A stretch of 48,350 nucleotides of DNA from Bacteroidota bacterium. Its GTDB lineage: Bacteria > Bacteroidota > Bacteroidia > Bacteroidales > UBA932. The stretch is from positions 1 to 48,350 of the forward strand of contig JAKQLB010000400.1 of NCBI GenBank assembly GCA_029567375.1, written 5' to 3'. Below, piece by piece: positions 33,202 to 41,807 of the stretch (position 1 is its first letter; each line of letters begins with the position of its first letter). Below the pieces are notes generated by a model, which saw only the letters and a list, made by a program, of their open reading frames with translations, was not told the DNA's origin and made no database searches. The translations under genes were made by a program, and so were the position numbers.

Positions 33202-34587
33202 ATGAAAAGAACTAAGGTTATTAACTTGCTTCAGCAGAGACCCGGTGACGAAGTGCTGGTAAAAGGCTGGGTCAGAACTAAACGAGGTATCAAGAATGTG
33301 ACATTCATAGCTCTCAACGACGGATCAACCATCAACAACATACAGATTGTCTGCGACACCGCGGTTTTTGACGAATCTTTGCTCAAGCAGATCACTACGG
33401 GTGCCTGTATTGCAGTCAAAGGTGAGCTTGCAGCATCATTGGGCAGTGGACAAGCGGTTGAAATTCAGGCACGCGACATTGAGGTTTTAGGCACTGCCGA
33501 CCCTGATATCTACCCTCTTCAAAAGAAGGGGCACAGTATGGAATTTCTCCGTGAGATAGCTCACCTCCGTCCCCGCACCAATACTTTCGGTGCCGTACTG
33601 AGAATCCGCCATGCAATGGCATTTGCCATCCACAAATTCTTTAATGACAAAGGGTTTGTCTATCTTCATACCCCGATTATAACAAGCTCCGACTGTGAAG
33701 GTGCAGGGGAAATGTTTCATGTTACAACACTCCCTCTGGAAAACGTTCCAAAGAATGAAGATGGCAGTGTAAACTTCGAAGAGGACTTTTTCGGTCGCCA
33801 GACGTCACTGACTGTGAGCGGACAACTTGAAGGCGAGCTCGGAGCTATGGCTTTGGGAGATATTTACACCTTCGGTCCCACTTTCCGCGCAGAAAACTCC
33901 AACACTCCACGCCATCTGGCAGAGTTCTGGATGATTGAACCGGAGATGGCATTTTATGAGATAGAAGACAACATGGATCTGGCGGAAGAGTTTATAAAAT
34001 ATCTTATCCGGTATGCCCTCGACAATTGCAAGGATGACCTCAACTTCCTCAACAACATGATCGATAAGGAGCTTATCTCCCGCCTCGAAAGTGTAGTAAA
34101 TACGAAGTTTGTAAGACTTTCTTATACTGAAGGTATAGATATCCTGCTAAAATCAGGTGCTAACTTTGAATTCCCCGTGGGCTGGGGCATTGACCTCCAG
34201 AGCGAACACGAAAGATATCTCGTAGAGAAACACTTTAAGAAACCCGTTATCCTCACCAACTATCCTAAGGAGATCAAAGCTTTTTATATGAAGCAGAACG
34301 AGGATGGAAAGACTGTTAGGGCAATGGATGTGCTCTTTCCCAAGATCGGCGAGATTATTGGCGGTTCCCAAAGGGAAGAATCTCTGGAAAAGCTCGAGCA
34401 ACGGATAGCAGAACTCGGTATGGACCACTCCAACCTTTGGTGGTACATAGATACTCGTCGTTTCGGAACTGCCCCTCACAGTGGATTTGGACTCGGATTT
34501 GAAAGGCTCCTGCTTTTTGTAACCGGAATGGCTAACATCAGAGATGTCATTCCATTCCCCAGAACTCCAAAGAACGCTGAATTTTAA
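33202..34587 (+). CDS. asnS: asparaginyl-tRNA synthetase
   Basis: AsnS charges tRNA-Asn, so the organism need not rely only on the amidotransferase route. I place the start at 33202 ([18 protein letters not shown]) because the upstream TTG at 33166 precedes the predicted transcription start. The 461-residue class II enzyme has the N-terminal OB-fold anticodon domain ([20 protein letters not shown]), motif 2 in [21 protein letters not shown] and motif 3 in [21 protein letters not shown]. Nearness to the asparaginase gene is notable but the two are in separate units. udk follows after 17 bases. Confidence 0.97.
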   Translation: MKRTKVINLLQQRPGDEVLVKGWVRTKRGIKNVTFIALNDGSTINNIQIVCDTAVFDESLLKQITTGACIAVKGELAASLGSGQAVEIQARDIEVLGTADPDIYPLQKKGHSMEFLREIAHLRPRTNTFGAVLRIRHAMAFAIHKFFNDKGFVYLHTPIITSSDCEGAGEMFHVTTLPLENVPKNEDGSVNFEEDFFGRQTSLTVSGQLEGELGAMALGDIYTFGPTFRAENSNTPRHLAEFWMIEPEMAFYEIEDNMDLAEEFIKYLIRYALDNCKDDLNFLNNMIDKELISRLESVVNTKFVRLSYTEGIDILLKSGANFEFPVGWGIDLQSEHERYLVEKHFKKPVILTNYPKEIKAFYMKQNEDGKTVRAMDVLFPKIGEIIGGSQREESLEKLEQRIAELGMDHSNLWWYIDTRRFGTAPHSGFGLGFERLLLFVTGMANIRDVIPFPRTPKNAEF

Positions 34588-34604
34588 TACACAGTATCAC
34601 CATC

Positions 34605-35222
34605 ATGCTTATTATCGGTATCGCCGGAGGAACCGGCTCAGGTAAGACCACAGTGGTCAAGAAGATTTCGGAGCGACTTCACAATAAGGTAGTTGTAATT
34701 CCTCAGGACTCCTATTACAAAGACCAAAGCCACCTCCCGATTGAGGTGCGCCAGGAGCTCAACTTTGATCATCCGGACGCTATCGATTTTGAACTGCTTG
34801 TGCAGCAGCTCAAAGAGCTCAAAGAGGGAAAGACCATTGAGCAGCCGGTCTATTCCTACATTACCTGCTCCAGATCGGCCACCGAGACTGTCAAGGTGAG
34901 TCCGGCTCCTGTAATCATTGTTGAAGGCATCCTTATCTTCACCTGCAAAGAGCTTAGAAAGCTGATGGACATAATGGTATATGTTGACGCAGACGATGAC
35001 GACCGTCTGATGCGTGTCATATCAAGAGATATAATGGAAAGGGGCAAAAGCGTGGAAAAGGTAATGGAACGCTACCAGAAGACAGTCAAGCCGATGCACT
35101 TGCAGTTTATTGCCCCGAGCAAGCGTTATGCTGACATCATCGTACCGCAGGGCGGCCACAACAAGGTGGCCATCAACATACTCATTGCAACAATCGGGCA
35201 AGCGCTCGAAAACAACAACTAA
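34605..35222 (+). CDS. udk: uridine kinase
   Basis: Udk phosphorylates uridine and cytidine in pyrimidine salvage. The 205-residue protein has the P-loop GGTGSGKTT (8-16), the QDSYYKD motif, NFDHPDAIDFELL and YSYITCSRS, all typical of bacterial uridine kinase. Length and motifs are normal. It lies 17 bases after asnS and shares one base with the following TonB-like gene (TAATG), suggesting cotranslation of the three. Confidence 0.95.
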   Translation: MLIIGIAGGTGSGKTTVVKKISERLHNKVVVIPQDSYYKDQSHLPIEVRQELNFDHPDAIDFELLVQQLKELKEGKTIEQPVYSYITCSRSATETVKVSPAPVIIVEGILIFTCKELRKLMDIMVYVDADDDDRLMRVISRDIMERGKSVEKVMERYQKTVKPMHLQFIAPSKRYADIIVPQGGHNKVAINILIATIGQALENNN

Positions 35223-35956
35223 TGGAGGACGGGCACAAAAAGATAAAAAGTGAACAGAGGGTCGGGGTGTACCTGACCCTTATTTTCCACCTTGTGGTGC
35301 TCATTGTTCTATTGCTGGTCTCCATCAATTCATTGGTGGCTCCAGAAGCTTCATTTGTGCTTGATTTCACCAAACAGGAGCAAAGAGAAAACGAACAAAG
35401 AGAAATAGAATTAAGGGAAGAGATCAGCCGTGAATTGGACAATCTTCTCGCCGTTCCCAGAAGGCAGATCCGTAATGTTGCGGTGGACGTCGGAGCCCAA
35501 TTAAAGGATGACCGTCATTCCAATCCCAACCGGGTTTATGAAGAGGCACGCGAACTTCAGAAGAAACTGGATGCGTCCAAAGAAGATGCGCTGAAGGAAG
35601 AGTCATCCGAAACCGTCGATCTCAACCCTGATCCTGAAAATAAAAATCAGAAAAAAGAGGAATCACCCACCTACAAAGGTCCTTCCGTAATTTCCTATAG
35701 GCTCGAGGGACGCAAGGCACAGCATCTGCCTGTCCCTGCCTACAAAGGCTATGGCTCAGGAGATGTTATCGTTGAAATCGTTGTCAATCCGAGAGGACGA
35801 GTTATTGAGGCACGCGTTCTGGAGAGCATTTCGAGTCCTGACAAATCACTTCACGACTTTGCTATAGAGGCCGCGATGCGATCCCGCTTCGCCGCCTCTG
35901 AAAGTACCGGACCCCGCCAAACCGGCGAAATCCATTACCGATTCATCGGACAGTAA
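35222..35956 (+). CDS. TonB-family C-terminal domain protein
   Basis: A 244-residue membrane-anchored protein: a short cytoplasmic basic stretch, one helix (about 17-38, LIFHLVVLIVLLLVSINSLV), a charged helical spacer with Glu/Arg/Lys repeats (about 48-150), then a TonB-like C-terminal domain (about 160-244, GDVIVEIVVNPRGRVIEARV). TonB spans the periplasm and carries energy from ExbB/ExbD to outer membrane receptors. It is not adjacent to the exb cluster (3.4 kb away) but on the same strand. The spacer lacks the Pro-rich character of classical TonB. A role as TonB or TolA-like partner is inferred. Confidence 0.82.
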   Translation: MEDGHKKIKSEQRVGVYLTLIFHLVVLIVLLLVSINSLVAPEASFVLDFTKQEQRENEQREIELREEISRELDNLLAVPRRQIRNVAVDVGAQLKDDRHSNPNRVYEEARELQKKLDASKEDALKEESSETVDLNPDPENKNQKKEESPTYKGPSVISYRLEGRKAQHLPVPAYKGYGSGDVIVEIVVNPRGRVIEARVLESISSPDKSLHDFAIEAAMRSRFAASESTGPRQTGEIHYRFIGQ

Positions 35957-35960
35957 GTGT

Positions 35961-36021
35961 AGTTCTAAGTCCCGAGTTAGGCGTTCTGAGTAAGTTTTAT
36001 AGTTATGAGTTTTAAGTTTTC
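35961..36021 (+). repeat. intergenic heptad array (AGTTCTG type) between convergent genes
   Basis: The gap between the TonB-like gene and the convergent S41 peptidase holds in-register heptads: AGTTCTA, AGTCCCG, AGTTAGG and CGTTCTG at 35961-35988, then AGTTATG, AGTTTTA and AGTTTTC at 36001-36021. TAGTGTG-type sequence appears on the minus strand at about 36021-36032. No terminator with a T-tract is visible for either gene. Confidence 0.7.
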
Positions 36022-36043
36022 ACTACACACTCAATAATCGGAA

Positions 36044-37627
36044 CTAATCCTCTAGTACTCTTTTGATGACATTATCATTCTTCAGATAGATAGGGTAGAA
36101 TGCATTATCATCCATAGGTGTATATCTGCCGATAACCGCTTTTACCTGAGTCATTATTATTTCTCCTGAAATCTCCCAATCTGACTTTGAGGGTATAACG
36201 CCATTAGTCGTTGTATATTCTATGAAGTCTTTCTTCAGATTAAACTCAGAGAAAAAAGCGTAGAGAGCATCCATATCCGTAATACTTCTCATCCGCGCAC
36301 GATGCTTGTCGCTGAATTTATTGGCAAATTTGACAACCAGACTCTGACGATTGCACTTTATCAGATACTCGGAAATACCCACCGTATCAAGAGGCACAAA
36401 AACATCGGGAATAATACCTCCACCACCATACACTACCTTCCCTCCGGGAGTAACATATTTGAGTGAATCATTAACCTTGATGCTGTCCGCACTCATCATC
36501 TCACCATGCTCATACCGCTCTAAAATATCCATATCGTACTTGTCGGAATAGGGTTTCTGGATGCACCTGCCGGTAGGGGTATAGAAACGGGCCACAGTCA
36601 GACGTATACCCGATCCGTCCGAAAAATAGACCGGTTCCTGCACAAGACCCTTTCCAAATGAGCGCAACCCATAGATCAGAGCTCTGTCATTGTCCTGCAT
36701 CGCTCCCGCAAAAATCTCACTTGAAGAGGCTGAGGCTTCATTTATTAGCACAGCAAGTTCAATATCCTTGCAACTGCCCTTGCCATCCGCAACAAAATCC
36801 TGACGGGGACGATTTTTACCCTCCATATAGACTACAAGATCACCCTTTTTCAAAAATTCGTTGGAGAGCATCATTGCCTGATCGAGATATCCGCCGGTAT
36901 TGTCCCTCAAATCAAATATAAGCCGTTTCATCCCCTTTTCACGCAGGGTAAGGGTTGCCTGAAGGAATTCAAAATAGGTTGTCTTGGAAAATTTGGCAAG
37001 TTTGATATATCCCGTGGTATCATTTATCATAAATGCCACATCCACACTATTAACCGGAATCATATCCCTGACAATGGTAAAGGGGATCAGCTTTTCTTCA
37101 CCATTTCTCTTGAGTTCCAGTTTGACCTTTGTTCCCCTGGGTCCTCTCATCATCGACACCATAGAATCCTGATGCATATTGACTCCGGCAACATTTCTGT
37201 CATCAATCTTTATTATGCGGTCTCCGCTGAGCAACCCCGCTTTTTCGGAAGGACCGCCGGCAATGACATTGGTCACTATCGCCGTATCATTAGGTACGTT
37301 AAACTGAATACCGATACCATCAAATCCCCCCTGAAGAGCCTCATCGGCTTTTTCCAGATCCATTGGAGGCAGATAGACCGAGTGAGGATCAAGTTCCGCC
37401 ATAAAAGCGGGAAGGATTTTTTCCGTCACGGCCTTGTGGTCAATATCGTCAACATAGTCCTTATCCACACTATTGAGCACAAGCATAAGTTTTGCCCAAT
37501 CATCCTTCGTAGCATCCAGGTCTATCACGTTCTTTTTGGAAACTCTCTGAATCATTAAGACCAGCATCATAACGATGATAATCCATACCGATATCCTCAG
37601 TATTCTCATAGTTTTGTCATTGCTCAT
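36044..37627 (-). CDS. S41 family C-terminal processing peptidase
   Basis: The 527-residue protein has an N-terminal membrane helix (about 8-26), a PDZ domain (GFDGIGIQFNVPNDTAIVTN to about LKRNGEEK) and the S41 catalytic domain. The nucleophile serine lies in INEASASSSEIFAGA and the general-base lysine in LRSFGKGLVQ, the Ser-Lys dyad of CtpA/Prc enzymes. These cut proteins from their C-termini in the periplasm, often lipoproteins or wall hydrolases. It is the last gene of a minus-strand unit, 12 bases after the dCMP deaminase gene. Confidence 0.94.
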   Translation of the reverse strand: MSNDKTMRILRISVWIIIVMMLVLMIQRVSKKNVIDLDATKDDWAKLMLVLNSVDKDYVDDIDHKAVTEKILPAFMAELDPHSVYLPPMDLEKADEALQGGFDGIGIQFNVPNDTAIVTNVIAGGPSEKAGLLSGDRIIKIDDRNVAGVNMHQDSMVSMMRGPRGTKVKLELKRNGEEKLIPFTIVRDMIPVNSVDVAFMINDTTGYIKLAKFSKTTYFEFLQATLTLREKGMKRLIFDLRDNTGGYLDQAMMLSNEFLKKGDLVVYMEGKNRPRQDFVADGKGSCKDIELAVLINEASASSSEIFAGAMQDNDRALIYGLRSFGKGLVQEPVYFSDGSGIRLTVARFYTPTGRCIQKPYSDKYDMDILERYEHGEMMSADSIKVNDSLKYVTPGGKVVYGGGGIIPDVFVPLDTVGISEYLIKCNRQSLVVKFANKFSDKHRARMRSITDMDALYAFFSEFNLKKDFIEYTTTNGVIPSKSDWEISGEIIMTQVKAVIGRYTPMDDNAFYPIYLKNDNVIKRVLED

Positions 37628-37639
37628 GATAAAGGAGAA

Positions 37640-38056
37640 TTATAACTGTTGAACCTCAATACCCGCCCTTCGAAGCAAATCAATACCGTCAGTAATACGA
37701 TAATCTTCATGATAGACTACCCTCTTAATACCGGCCTGTATGATAAGTTTAGCACACTCCAAACAGGGAGAGGCAGTCACATAAAGTGTCGAACCTTCAC
37801 TGCTGTTACCGCTCTTTGCCACCTTGGTTATGGCATTCGCTTCAGCATGGAGGACATAGGCCTTGGTGGCACCGGTTTCATCCTCACACACATTTTCAAA
37901 GCCTGATGGTGTACCATTGTATCCGTCTGATATTATCATTCTGTCCTTAACAATGAGTGCACCAACCTGTTTGCGTTTGCAATAGGAGTTTTTTGCCCAG
38001 ACCTGTGCCATCTCGAGATAACTCAAGTCAAATTTAGTTTGCTTGTTATTATGCAT
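37640..38056 (-). CDS. dCMP deaminase family protein
   Basis: A 138-residue zinc-dependent deoxycytidylate deaminase. The zinc and proton-shuttle motif is HAEANAI (H70, E72) and the second zinc motif is PCLEC (C98, C101). The N-terminal NSYCKRKQVGALIVKDRMI and NGTPSGFEN are typical of the family (ComEB/DCTD). It converts dCMP to dUMP, feeding thymidylate synthesis. Its neighbours on the same strand do not share this pathway, so the operon appears mixed. It ends 12 bases before the S41 peptidase start. Confidence 0.93.
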   Translation of the reverse strand: MHNNKQTKFDLSYLEMAQVWAKNSYCKRKQVGALIVKDRMIISDGYNGTPSGFENVCEDETGATKAYVLHAEANAITKVAKSGNSSEGSTLYVTASPCLECAKLIIQAGIKRVVYHEDYRITDGIDLLRRAGIEVQQL

Positions 38057-38069
38057 TTCAATTCTCTAT

Positions 38070-39746
38070 CTATCTGTTGCTTTCGGCAGGTGCACTGTTC
38101 CTTTGGTAAATGTAGCGCTTGATACTGCGTTTGGGTGTTTTTTCAAATTCTTCAGGCACAATCTCTACGCCGGCCAGTTTGCAATAGTTGGGAAGTTCTA
38201 AATTGGCAATCTGGATATCTTCCTGAAGTTTTTCGAGAAGTTGCTCTTCCGAAAGCCCCTCTTCATTTGCCTGATCGAAATCGGGGAAGATAAGTGCAAT
38301 CAGCGAGGATTTATCCTCAACCACAAGCGCTTCCACTACATAAGGCAGGTTATTGAGGATACTCTCTATCTCCTCAGGATAGATATTCTGGCCCGAAGGA
38401 CCAAGAATCATAGTTTTACTACGTCCTTTAAGGAAGAGATATCCATCTGAGTCCATCACACCCATATCACCGGTCTTTAACCAGCCGTTACAGAGCACTT
38501 CATCAGTAGCCTCTTTGTTTTTATAATAGCCAAGGAAGACATTGTCGCCCCTTACATAGATTTCCCCCGGAATATTTTTAGGGTCTTTTGAATCAATCTT
38601 GATTTCCATTCTGGGAGCAGCTTTTCCGCAAGAGTAAAGTTTAGTTTTGTCCCATGGCGCGTACGCTATGATGGGAGCACACTCGGTCATGCCATAGCCC
38701 ACTGTAAAGGGGAAGTTGATTCTTTTGAAGAATGCTTCGGCTTCGCGGTTAAGGGCGGCTCCGCCAATAATCACCTCTTTAAATTTGCCACCAAAAGCAG
38801 ACACTATGCTATTGAGTATCTTTTTCTGGATCATCTGATCGATTACGGGAAGATTAAGCAGGAGCTTGATCCTGTTCTTGTTGATTATGGGGGCGAGCAT
38901 CCTCTTATAAATTTTCTCAATAATCAGTGGAACAGCAATAATGATGTCCGGCTTGATCGTACCCATAGCATCCAGGATAATATTAGGGCTGGGTAGTTTA
39001 GTTAGGAAGTGCGTATGTCCTCCTACAGACATTATAAACATAAATTCGAACATCATCCCATACATGTGTGCAGTAGGAAGCATGGATACAAGATTGGAGG
39101 TATTGTTAAGTTGCGGATGTACCGCCTTAGCAAAAAGAATATTGGAGTGGAGAGACCTGTAAGGAAGCATTACTCCCTTTGAGAAGCCCGTAGTACCGGA
39201 TGTATAGTTGATCATCGCAAGCTCGTTGGGAGAGTCTTCATAGTACTTGACATTGGCCGGGGTAAAGCTATTTGGATATTTCTTACCGAACATCTCATTT
39301 AGATGCTCCCTGGCTTGGATATATTTCTCATCCTTTGCAAAGACGACACTGACATCATTCATCGATAGTATCGCCTCTACATCGGGCATTTCTGCGCTAT
39401 TGAGGTTCTCCCAGATTGAGTCTCCGACAATAAGAATTTTTGAATCGGAGTGGTTGACCAGATTATGTATGTTTGCTGGTTTGAATTCGTGAAGAAGTGG
39501 CACAGGGACAGCTCCATAGGTAAGTGTAGCAAGGAAAGCCACTCCCCAGTTTGACTGATTGCGGCCACAAATTGCAATTTTATCTCCTTTGACGATATCG
39601 CAGCTCTCGAAGAATATATGCAGTTTTGCGATTCTTCGTGCTACATCTCGATAGTTAAGAGTAAGCCCCTTGTAGTCAGAGAGTGCAGGGCAATCCCAGT
39701 TCTTTTTAAAACTCTCTTCGAACAGTTTGTTGACAGATTTTTTCAT
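38070..39746 (-). CDS. AMP-binding acyl-CoA synthetase/ligase
   Basis: A 558-residue ANL-family adenylating enzyme, probably a long-chain fatty acid-CoA ligase. The start at 39746 (MKKSVNKLFEESFKKNW) avoids overlap with the upstream exporter gene; the frame opens at 39779. Motifs are the P-loop INYTSGTTGFSKGVMLP, GYGMTECAPI and the hinge region LKTGDMGVMDSDGYLFLKGR with the core aspartate. The C-terminal lysine region is EKTPKRSIKRYIY. It should activate a carboxylic acid as acyl-AMP, then pass it to CoA or another acceptor. Its place beside an MsbA-like exporter suggests a lipid or envelope link, but this is inference. Confidence 0.9.
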   Translation of the reverse strand: MKKSVNKLFEESFKKNWDCPALSDYKGLTLNYRDVARRIAKLHIFFESCDIVKGDKIAICGRNQSNWGVAFLATLTYGAVPVPLLHEFKPANIHNLVNHSDSKILIVGDSIWENLNSAEMPDVEAILSMNDVSVVFAKDEKYIQAREHLNEMFGKKYPNSFTPANVKYYEDSPNELAMINYTSGTTGFSKGVMLPYRSLHSNILFAKAVHPQLNNTSNLVSMLPTAHMYGMMFEFMFIMSVGGHTHFLTKLPSPNIILDAMGTIKPDIIIAVPLIIEKIYKRMLAPIINKNRIKLLLNLPVIDQMIQKKILNSIVSAFGGKFKEVIIGGAALNREAEAFFKRINFPFTVGYGMTECAPIIAYAPWDKTKLYSCGKAAPRMEIKIDSKDPKNIPGEIYVRGDNVFLGYYKNKEATDEVLCNGWLKTGDMGVMDSDGYLFLKGRSKTMILGPSGQNIYPEEIESILNNLPYVVEALVVEDKSSLIALIFPDFDQANEEGLSEEQLLEKLQEDIQIANLELPNYCKLAGVEIVPEEFEKTPKRSIKRYIYQRNSAPAESNR

Positions 39747-39754
39747 CGTTATTA

Positions 39755-41581
39755 TTATGTAAAGGCCTGCAGCTCGCAAAGATGCGAGTAAAGACCCTGG
39801 TTATTAATCAATGTATCATGATCACCGCGTTCAACTATTATACCATTCTGCAGCACAATGATTTCATCTGCGTAGCGAATGGTGGAGAGGCGGTGGGCAA
39901 TTACAAGTGAAGTACGGTATTTCATAAGGTTGGAAAGCGCTTCCTGCACTAATCTCTCGCTTTCAGTATCAAGTGCAGAGGTGGCTTCATCAAGAATGAG
40001 AATCGGAGGATTTTTCAGCACAGCCCGAGCAATGGCTATTCTCTGTCTTTGACCTCCGGAGAGTTTAGTTCCTCTGTCCCCAATATTGGTTTGATAACCC
40101 TGTTCCGTTTGTAGTATAAACTCGTGTGCATTTGCGATTTTCGCTGCATCTTCTATCTGCTCCTGCGTGACATTTTCCATACCGAAGGAGATGTTGTTGG
40201 CTATGGAATCATTGAAGAGAATAGGCTCTTGGGTGACTATGCCCATCTGTGATATGAGATCCGTGATCTTGTACCTTCGGATATCCACCCCATCGAGTTC
40301 AATGGAGCCCCCGGTAACATCCCAAAACCTGGGTAAGAGGTCAGCCAAGGTTGATTTGCCGGCGCCGGAAGAGCCTACGACTGCCACCATCTTCCCTTTG
40401 GGAATAGTAAAGGAGATATCTCTGAGTACGGGTTCATCCGTATAACGGAAGGAGACATTTCTATACTCTATTGAATGCCCAAATGAGGTAAGCGGCAGGG
40501 GATCGGGGTCCTCTTTAATATCGGAAGAAGCGTCCAGAATCTCAAAAATTCTCTCTCCTGAGACAATTCCTTTCTGCACCGCTGCAAAGGAGTTGGCCAT
40601 CGCCTTAGCCGGTTCCAGCACCTTCCAGTAAAAGCCGATATAAACTATGAATTGCGGCCACGTCATCCCCAGATTGCCGTTGAAATTGAGCCATCCGCCG
40701 TAGAAGAGCACCAGTGCGGCTATGGAGATACCGAGAAACTCCGAAGTCGGTGAGGCTAATTCCTGTCTGTTGGAAACCTGTTTACTCACCTTACGGTGGC
40801 GCTCATTGTAGCGTTCAAAACGATTTTCGACATATTTCCGGGCATTGAAGGCTTTAATTATTCTAGATCCGGAGATAGCCTCCTCATATTGACTGAGAAT
40901 CTGGCCCATCAACGACTGTGTCTCCACCGAGTCCCTGCGAAGTTTGCGGGTTATTCGGGTAACTATCAGTGCGGATATGGGCAGGGCTATAAGCGAAACT
41001 GCAGTCAGGCGCGGGGACATATAGAAGAGCATGACAAGAAAACCCACCACAAGAAGCGGCTCCCTGAACATCACATGAAAGCTGCTGGCAACGCTATTCT
41101 GCACCTCATTGACATCATTTGAGATGCTTGATAGGATGTCTCCTTTTTTTCTGTTGTTAAAATAACCTATATCCAGGGAGGCAATCTTACTGTAAAGGTC
41201 TCTCCGGATATTCTTCATCAGGCTAGTTTTCATACTTACCAGTATCCTCTGTGAAAGATATCTGCACACATCGGAGAAGAAACAGGCTACAATCAGCGAG
41301 AGCGAAACAAATAGCAAAGCCTTAACCACGCCGCCGGAGGCGGCTATTGAGGAGAGAAAATAATAAAATAGATCGTTGACATATTGGATGGAAAACGAAA
41401 ACTCAGGCCTTGCCACTGTTTGTGGAATCGTATCGGATTCGAACAGCACAGTCAGAAAGGGACCGAGAAGGGCATAATTTGCGATACCGAATATCACGGA
41501 GAAGATCGATAAGGCCAGATAACCGGGCCAGTACCTTCTCCAGGGCTTCGCATATGCCAGTATTCTCTTAAAAGTTTCCAT
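39755..41581 (-). CDS. MsbA-like ABC transporter (fused permease and ATPase)
   Basis: A 608-residue half-transporter: six membrane helices in residues about 20-330, then an ATPase domain with Walker A VVGSSGAGKSTLADLLPRFW, Q-loop VTQEPILFND, signature LSGGQRQRIAIARAVL and Walker B ILILDEATSALD. The architecture is that of type IV exporters, and the closest functional class is MsbA, which flips lipid A core; a lipid or drug substrate cannot be excluded. The start at 41581 is preceded by a -7 box (TATCTTTG) on the minus strand. It is the first gene of a four-gene unit. Confidence 0.92.
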   Translation of the reverse strand: METFKRILAYAKPWRRYWPGYLALSIFSVIFGIANYALLGPFLTVLFESDTIPQTVARPEFSFSIQYVNDLFYYFLSSIAASGGVVKALLFVSLSLIVACFFSDVCRYLSQRILVSMKTSLMKNIRRDLYSKIASLDIGYFNNRKKGDILSSISNDVNEVQNSVASSFHVMFREPLLVVGFLVMLFYMSPRLTAVSLIALPISALIVTRITRKLRRDSVETQSLMGQILSQYEEAISGSRIIKAFNARKYVENRFERYNERHRKVSKQVSNRQELASPTSEFLGISIAALVLFYGGWLNFNGNLGMTWPQFIVYIGFYWKVLEPAKAMANSFAAVQKGIVSGERIFEILDASSDIKEDPDPLPLTSFGHSIEYRNVSFRYTDEPVLRDISFTIPKGKMVAVVGSSGAGKSTLADLLPRFWDVTGGSIELDGVDIRRYKITDLISQMGIVTQEPILFNDSIANNISFGMENVTQEQIEDAAKIANAHEFILQTEQGYQTNIGDRGTKLSGGQRQRIAIARAVLKNPPILILDEATSALDTESERLVQEALSNLMKYRTSLVIAHRLSTIRYADEIIVLQNGIIVERGDHDTLINNQGLYSHLCELQAFT

Positions 41582-41612
41582 CTATTCCTGATGCAAAAAT
41601 AGTGTTATCTTA

Positions 41613-41620
41613 CAAAGATA
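41613..41620 (-). promoter_or_regulatory. -7 box for the exporter-ligase-deaminase-peptidase unit
   Basis: On the minus strand the bases read TATCTTTG, an exact TAnnTTTG match, 31 bases before the ABC exporter start. The element continues as TATCTTTGTAAGATA, a 6-bp inverted repeat over the box (41606-41620). A very similar sequence, TATCTTTGTAGGATA, occurs at 48313-48327. No clear TTTG was found at the normal -33 distance. Confidence 0.5.
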
Positions 41621-41659
41621 CTAAAAAATAGTTAGGAGGTCCGAGTTCAATACTCAATA

Positions 41660-41714
41660 TTCAAACAACCCGAGCCTAAAAGTACAAATACTTTCCAGAC
41701 TCAGGTTGTTTGAA
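41660..41714. repeat. long imperfect hairpin upstream of the ABC exporter
   Basis: TTCAAACAACC at 41660-41670 pairs perfectly with GGTTGTTTGAA at 41704-41714. Inside, GAG/CTC (41072-offset bases 41672-41674 with 41700-41702) and AAAGTA/TACTTT (41679-41684 with 41689-41694) extend the stem to almost the whole 55 bases. There is no T-tract on either strand. The structure lies between the fkbp terminator and the exporter promoter and is not explained by any gene. Confidence 0.6.
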
Positions 41715-41753
41715 GCGCATTAGACGAATAATGTCCAGAAATACGTAAAACTA

Positions 41754-41780
41754 CATACTACACACTACATACTCAGAACT
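41754..41780 (-). repeat. inverted heptad array (TAGTATG/TAGTGTG and AGTTCTG)
   Basis: On the plus strand the units read CATACTA, CACACTA, CATACT and CAGAACT. On the minus strand this is AGTTCTG, AGTATG, TAGTGTG, TAGTATG. The 18-mer TAGTGTGTAGTATGTAGT is shared exactly with 16310-16327. The array lies just downstream of the fkbp terminator in the direction of fkbp transcription. Confidence 0.75.
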
Positions 41781-41782
41781 AG

Positions 41783-41805
41783 AAAAGGCGACTCAGTCGC
41801 CTTTT
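41783..41805 (-). terminator. intrinsic terminator of the FKBP gene
   Basis: AAAAGGCGAC (41783-41792) and GTCGCCTTTT (41796-41805) form a 10-bp stem with a three-base loop immediately after the stop of the minus-strand FKBP gene. On the minus strand the GC-rich core is followed by TTTT. The stem is symmetric, so it could act on both strands, but only the FKBP gene reads into it. Confidence 0.75.
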
Positions 41806-41807
41806 TA

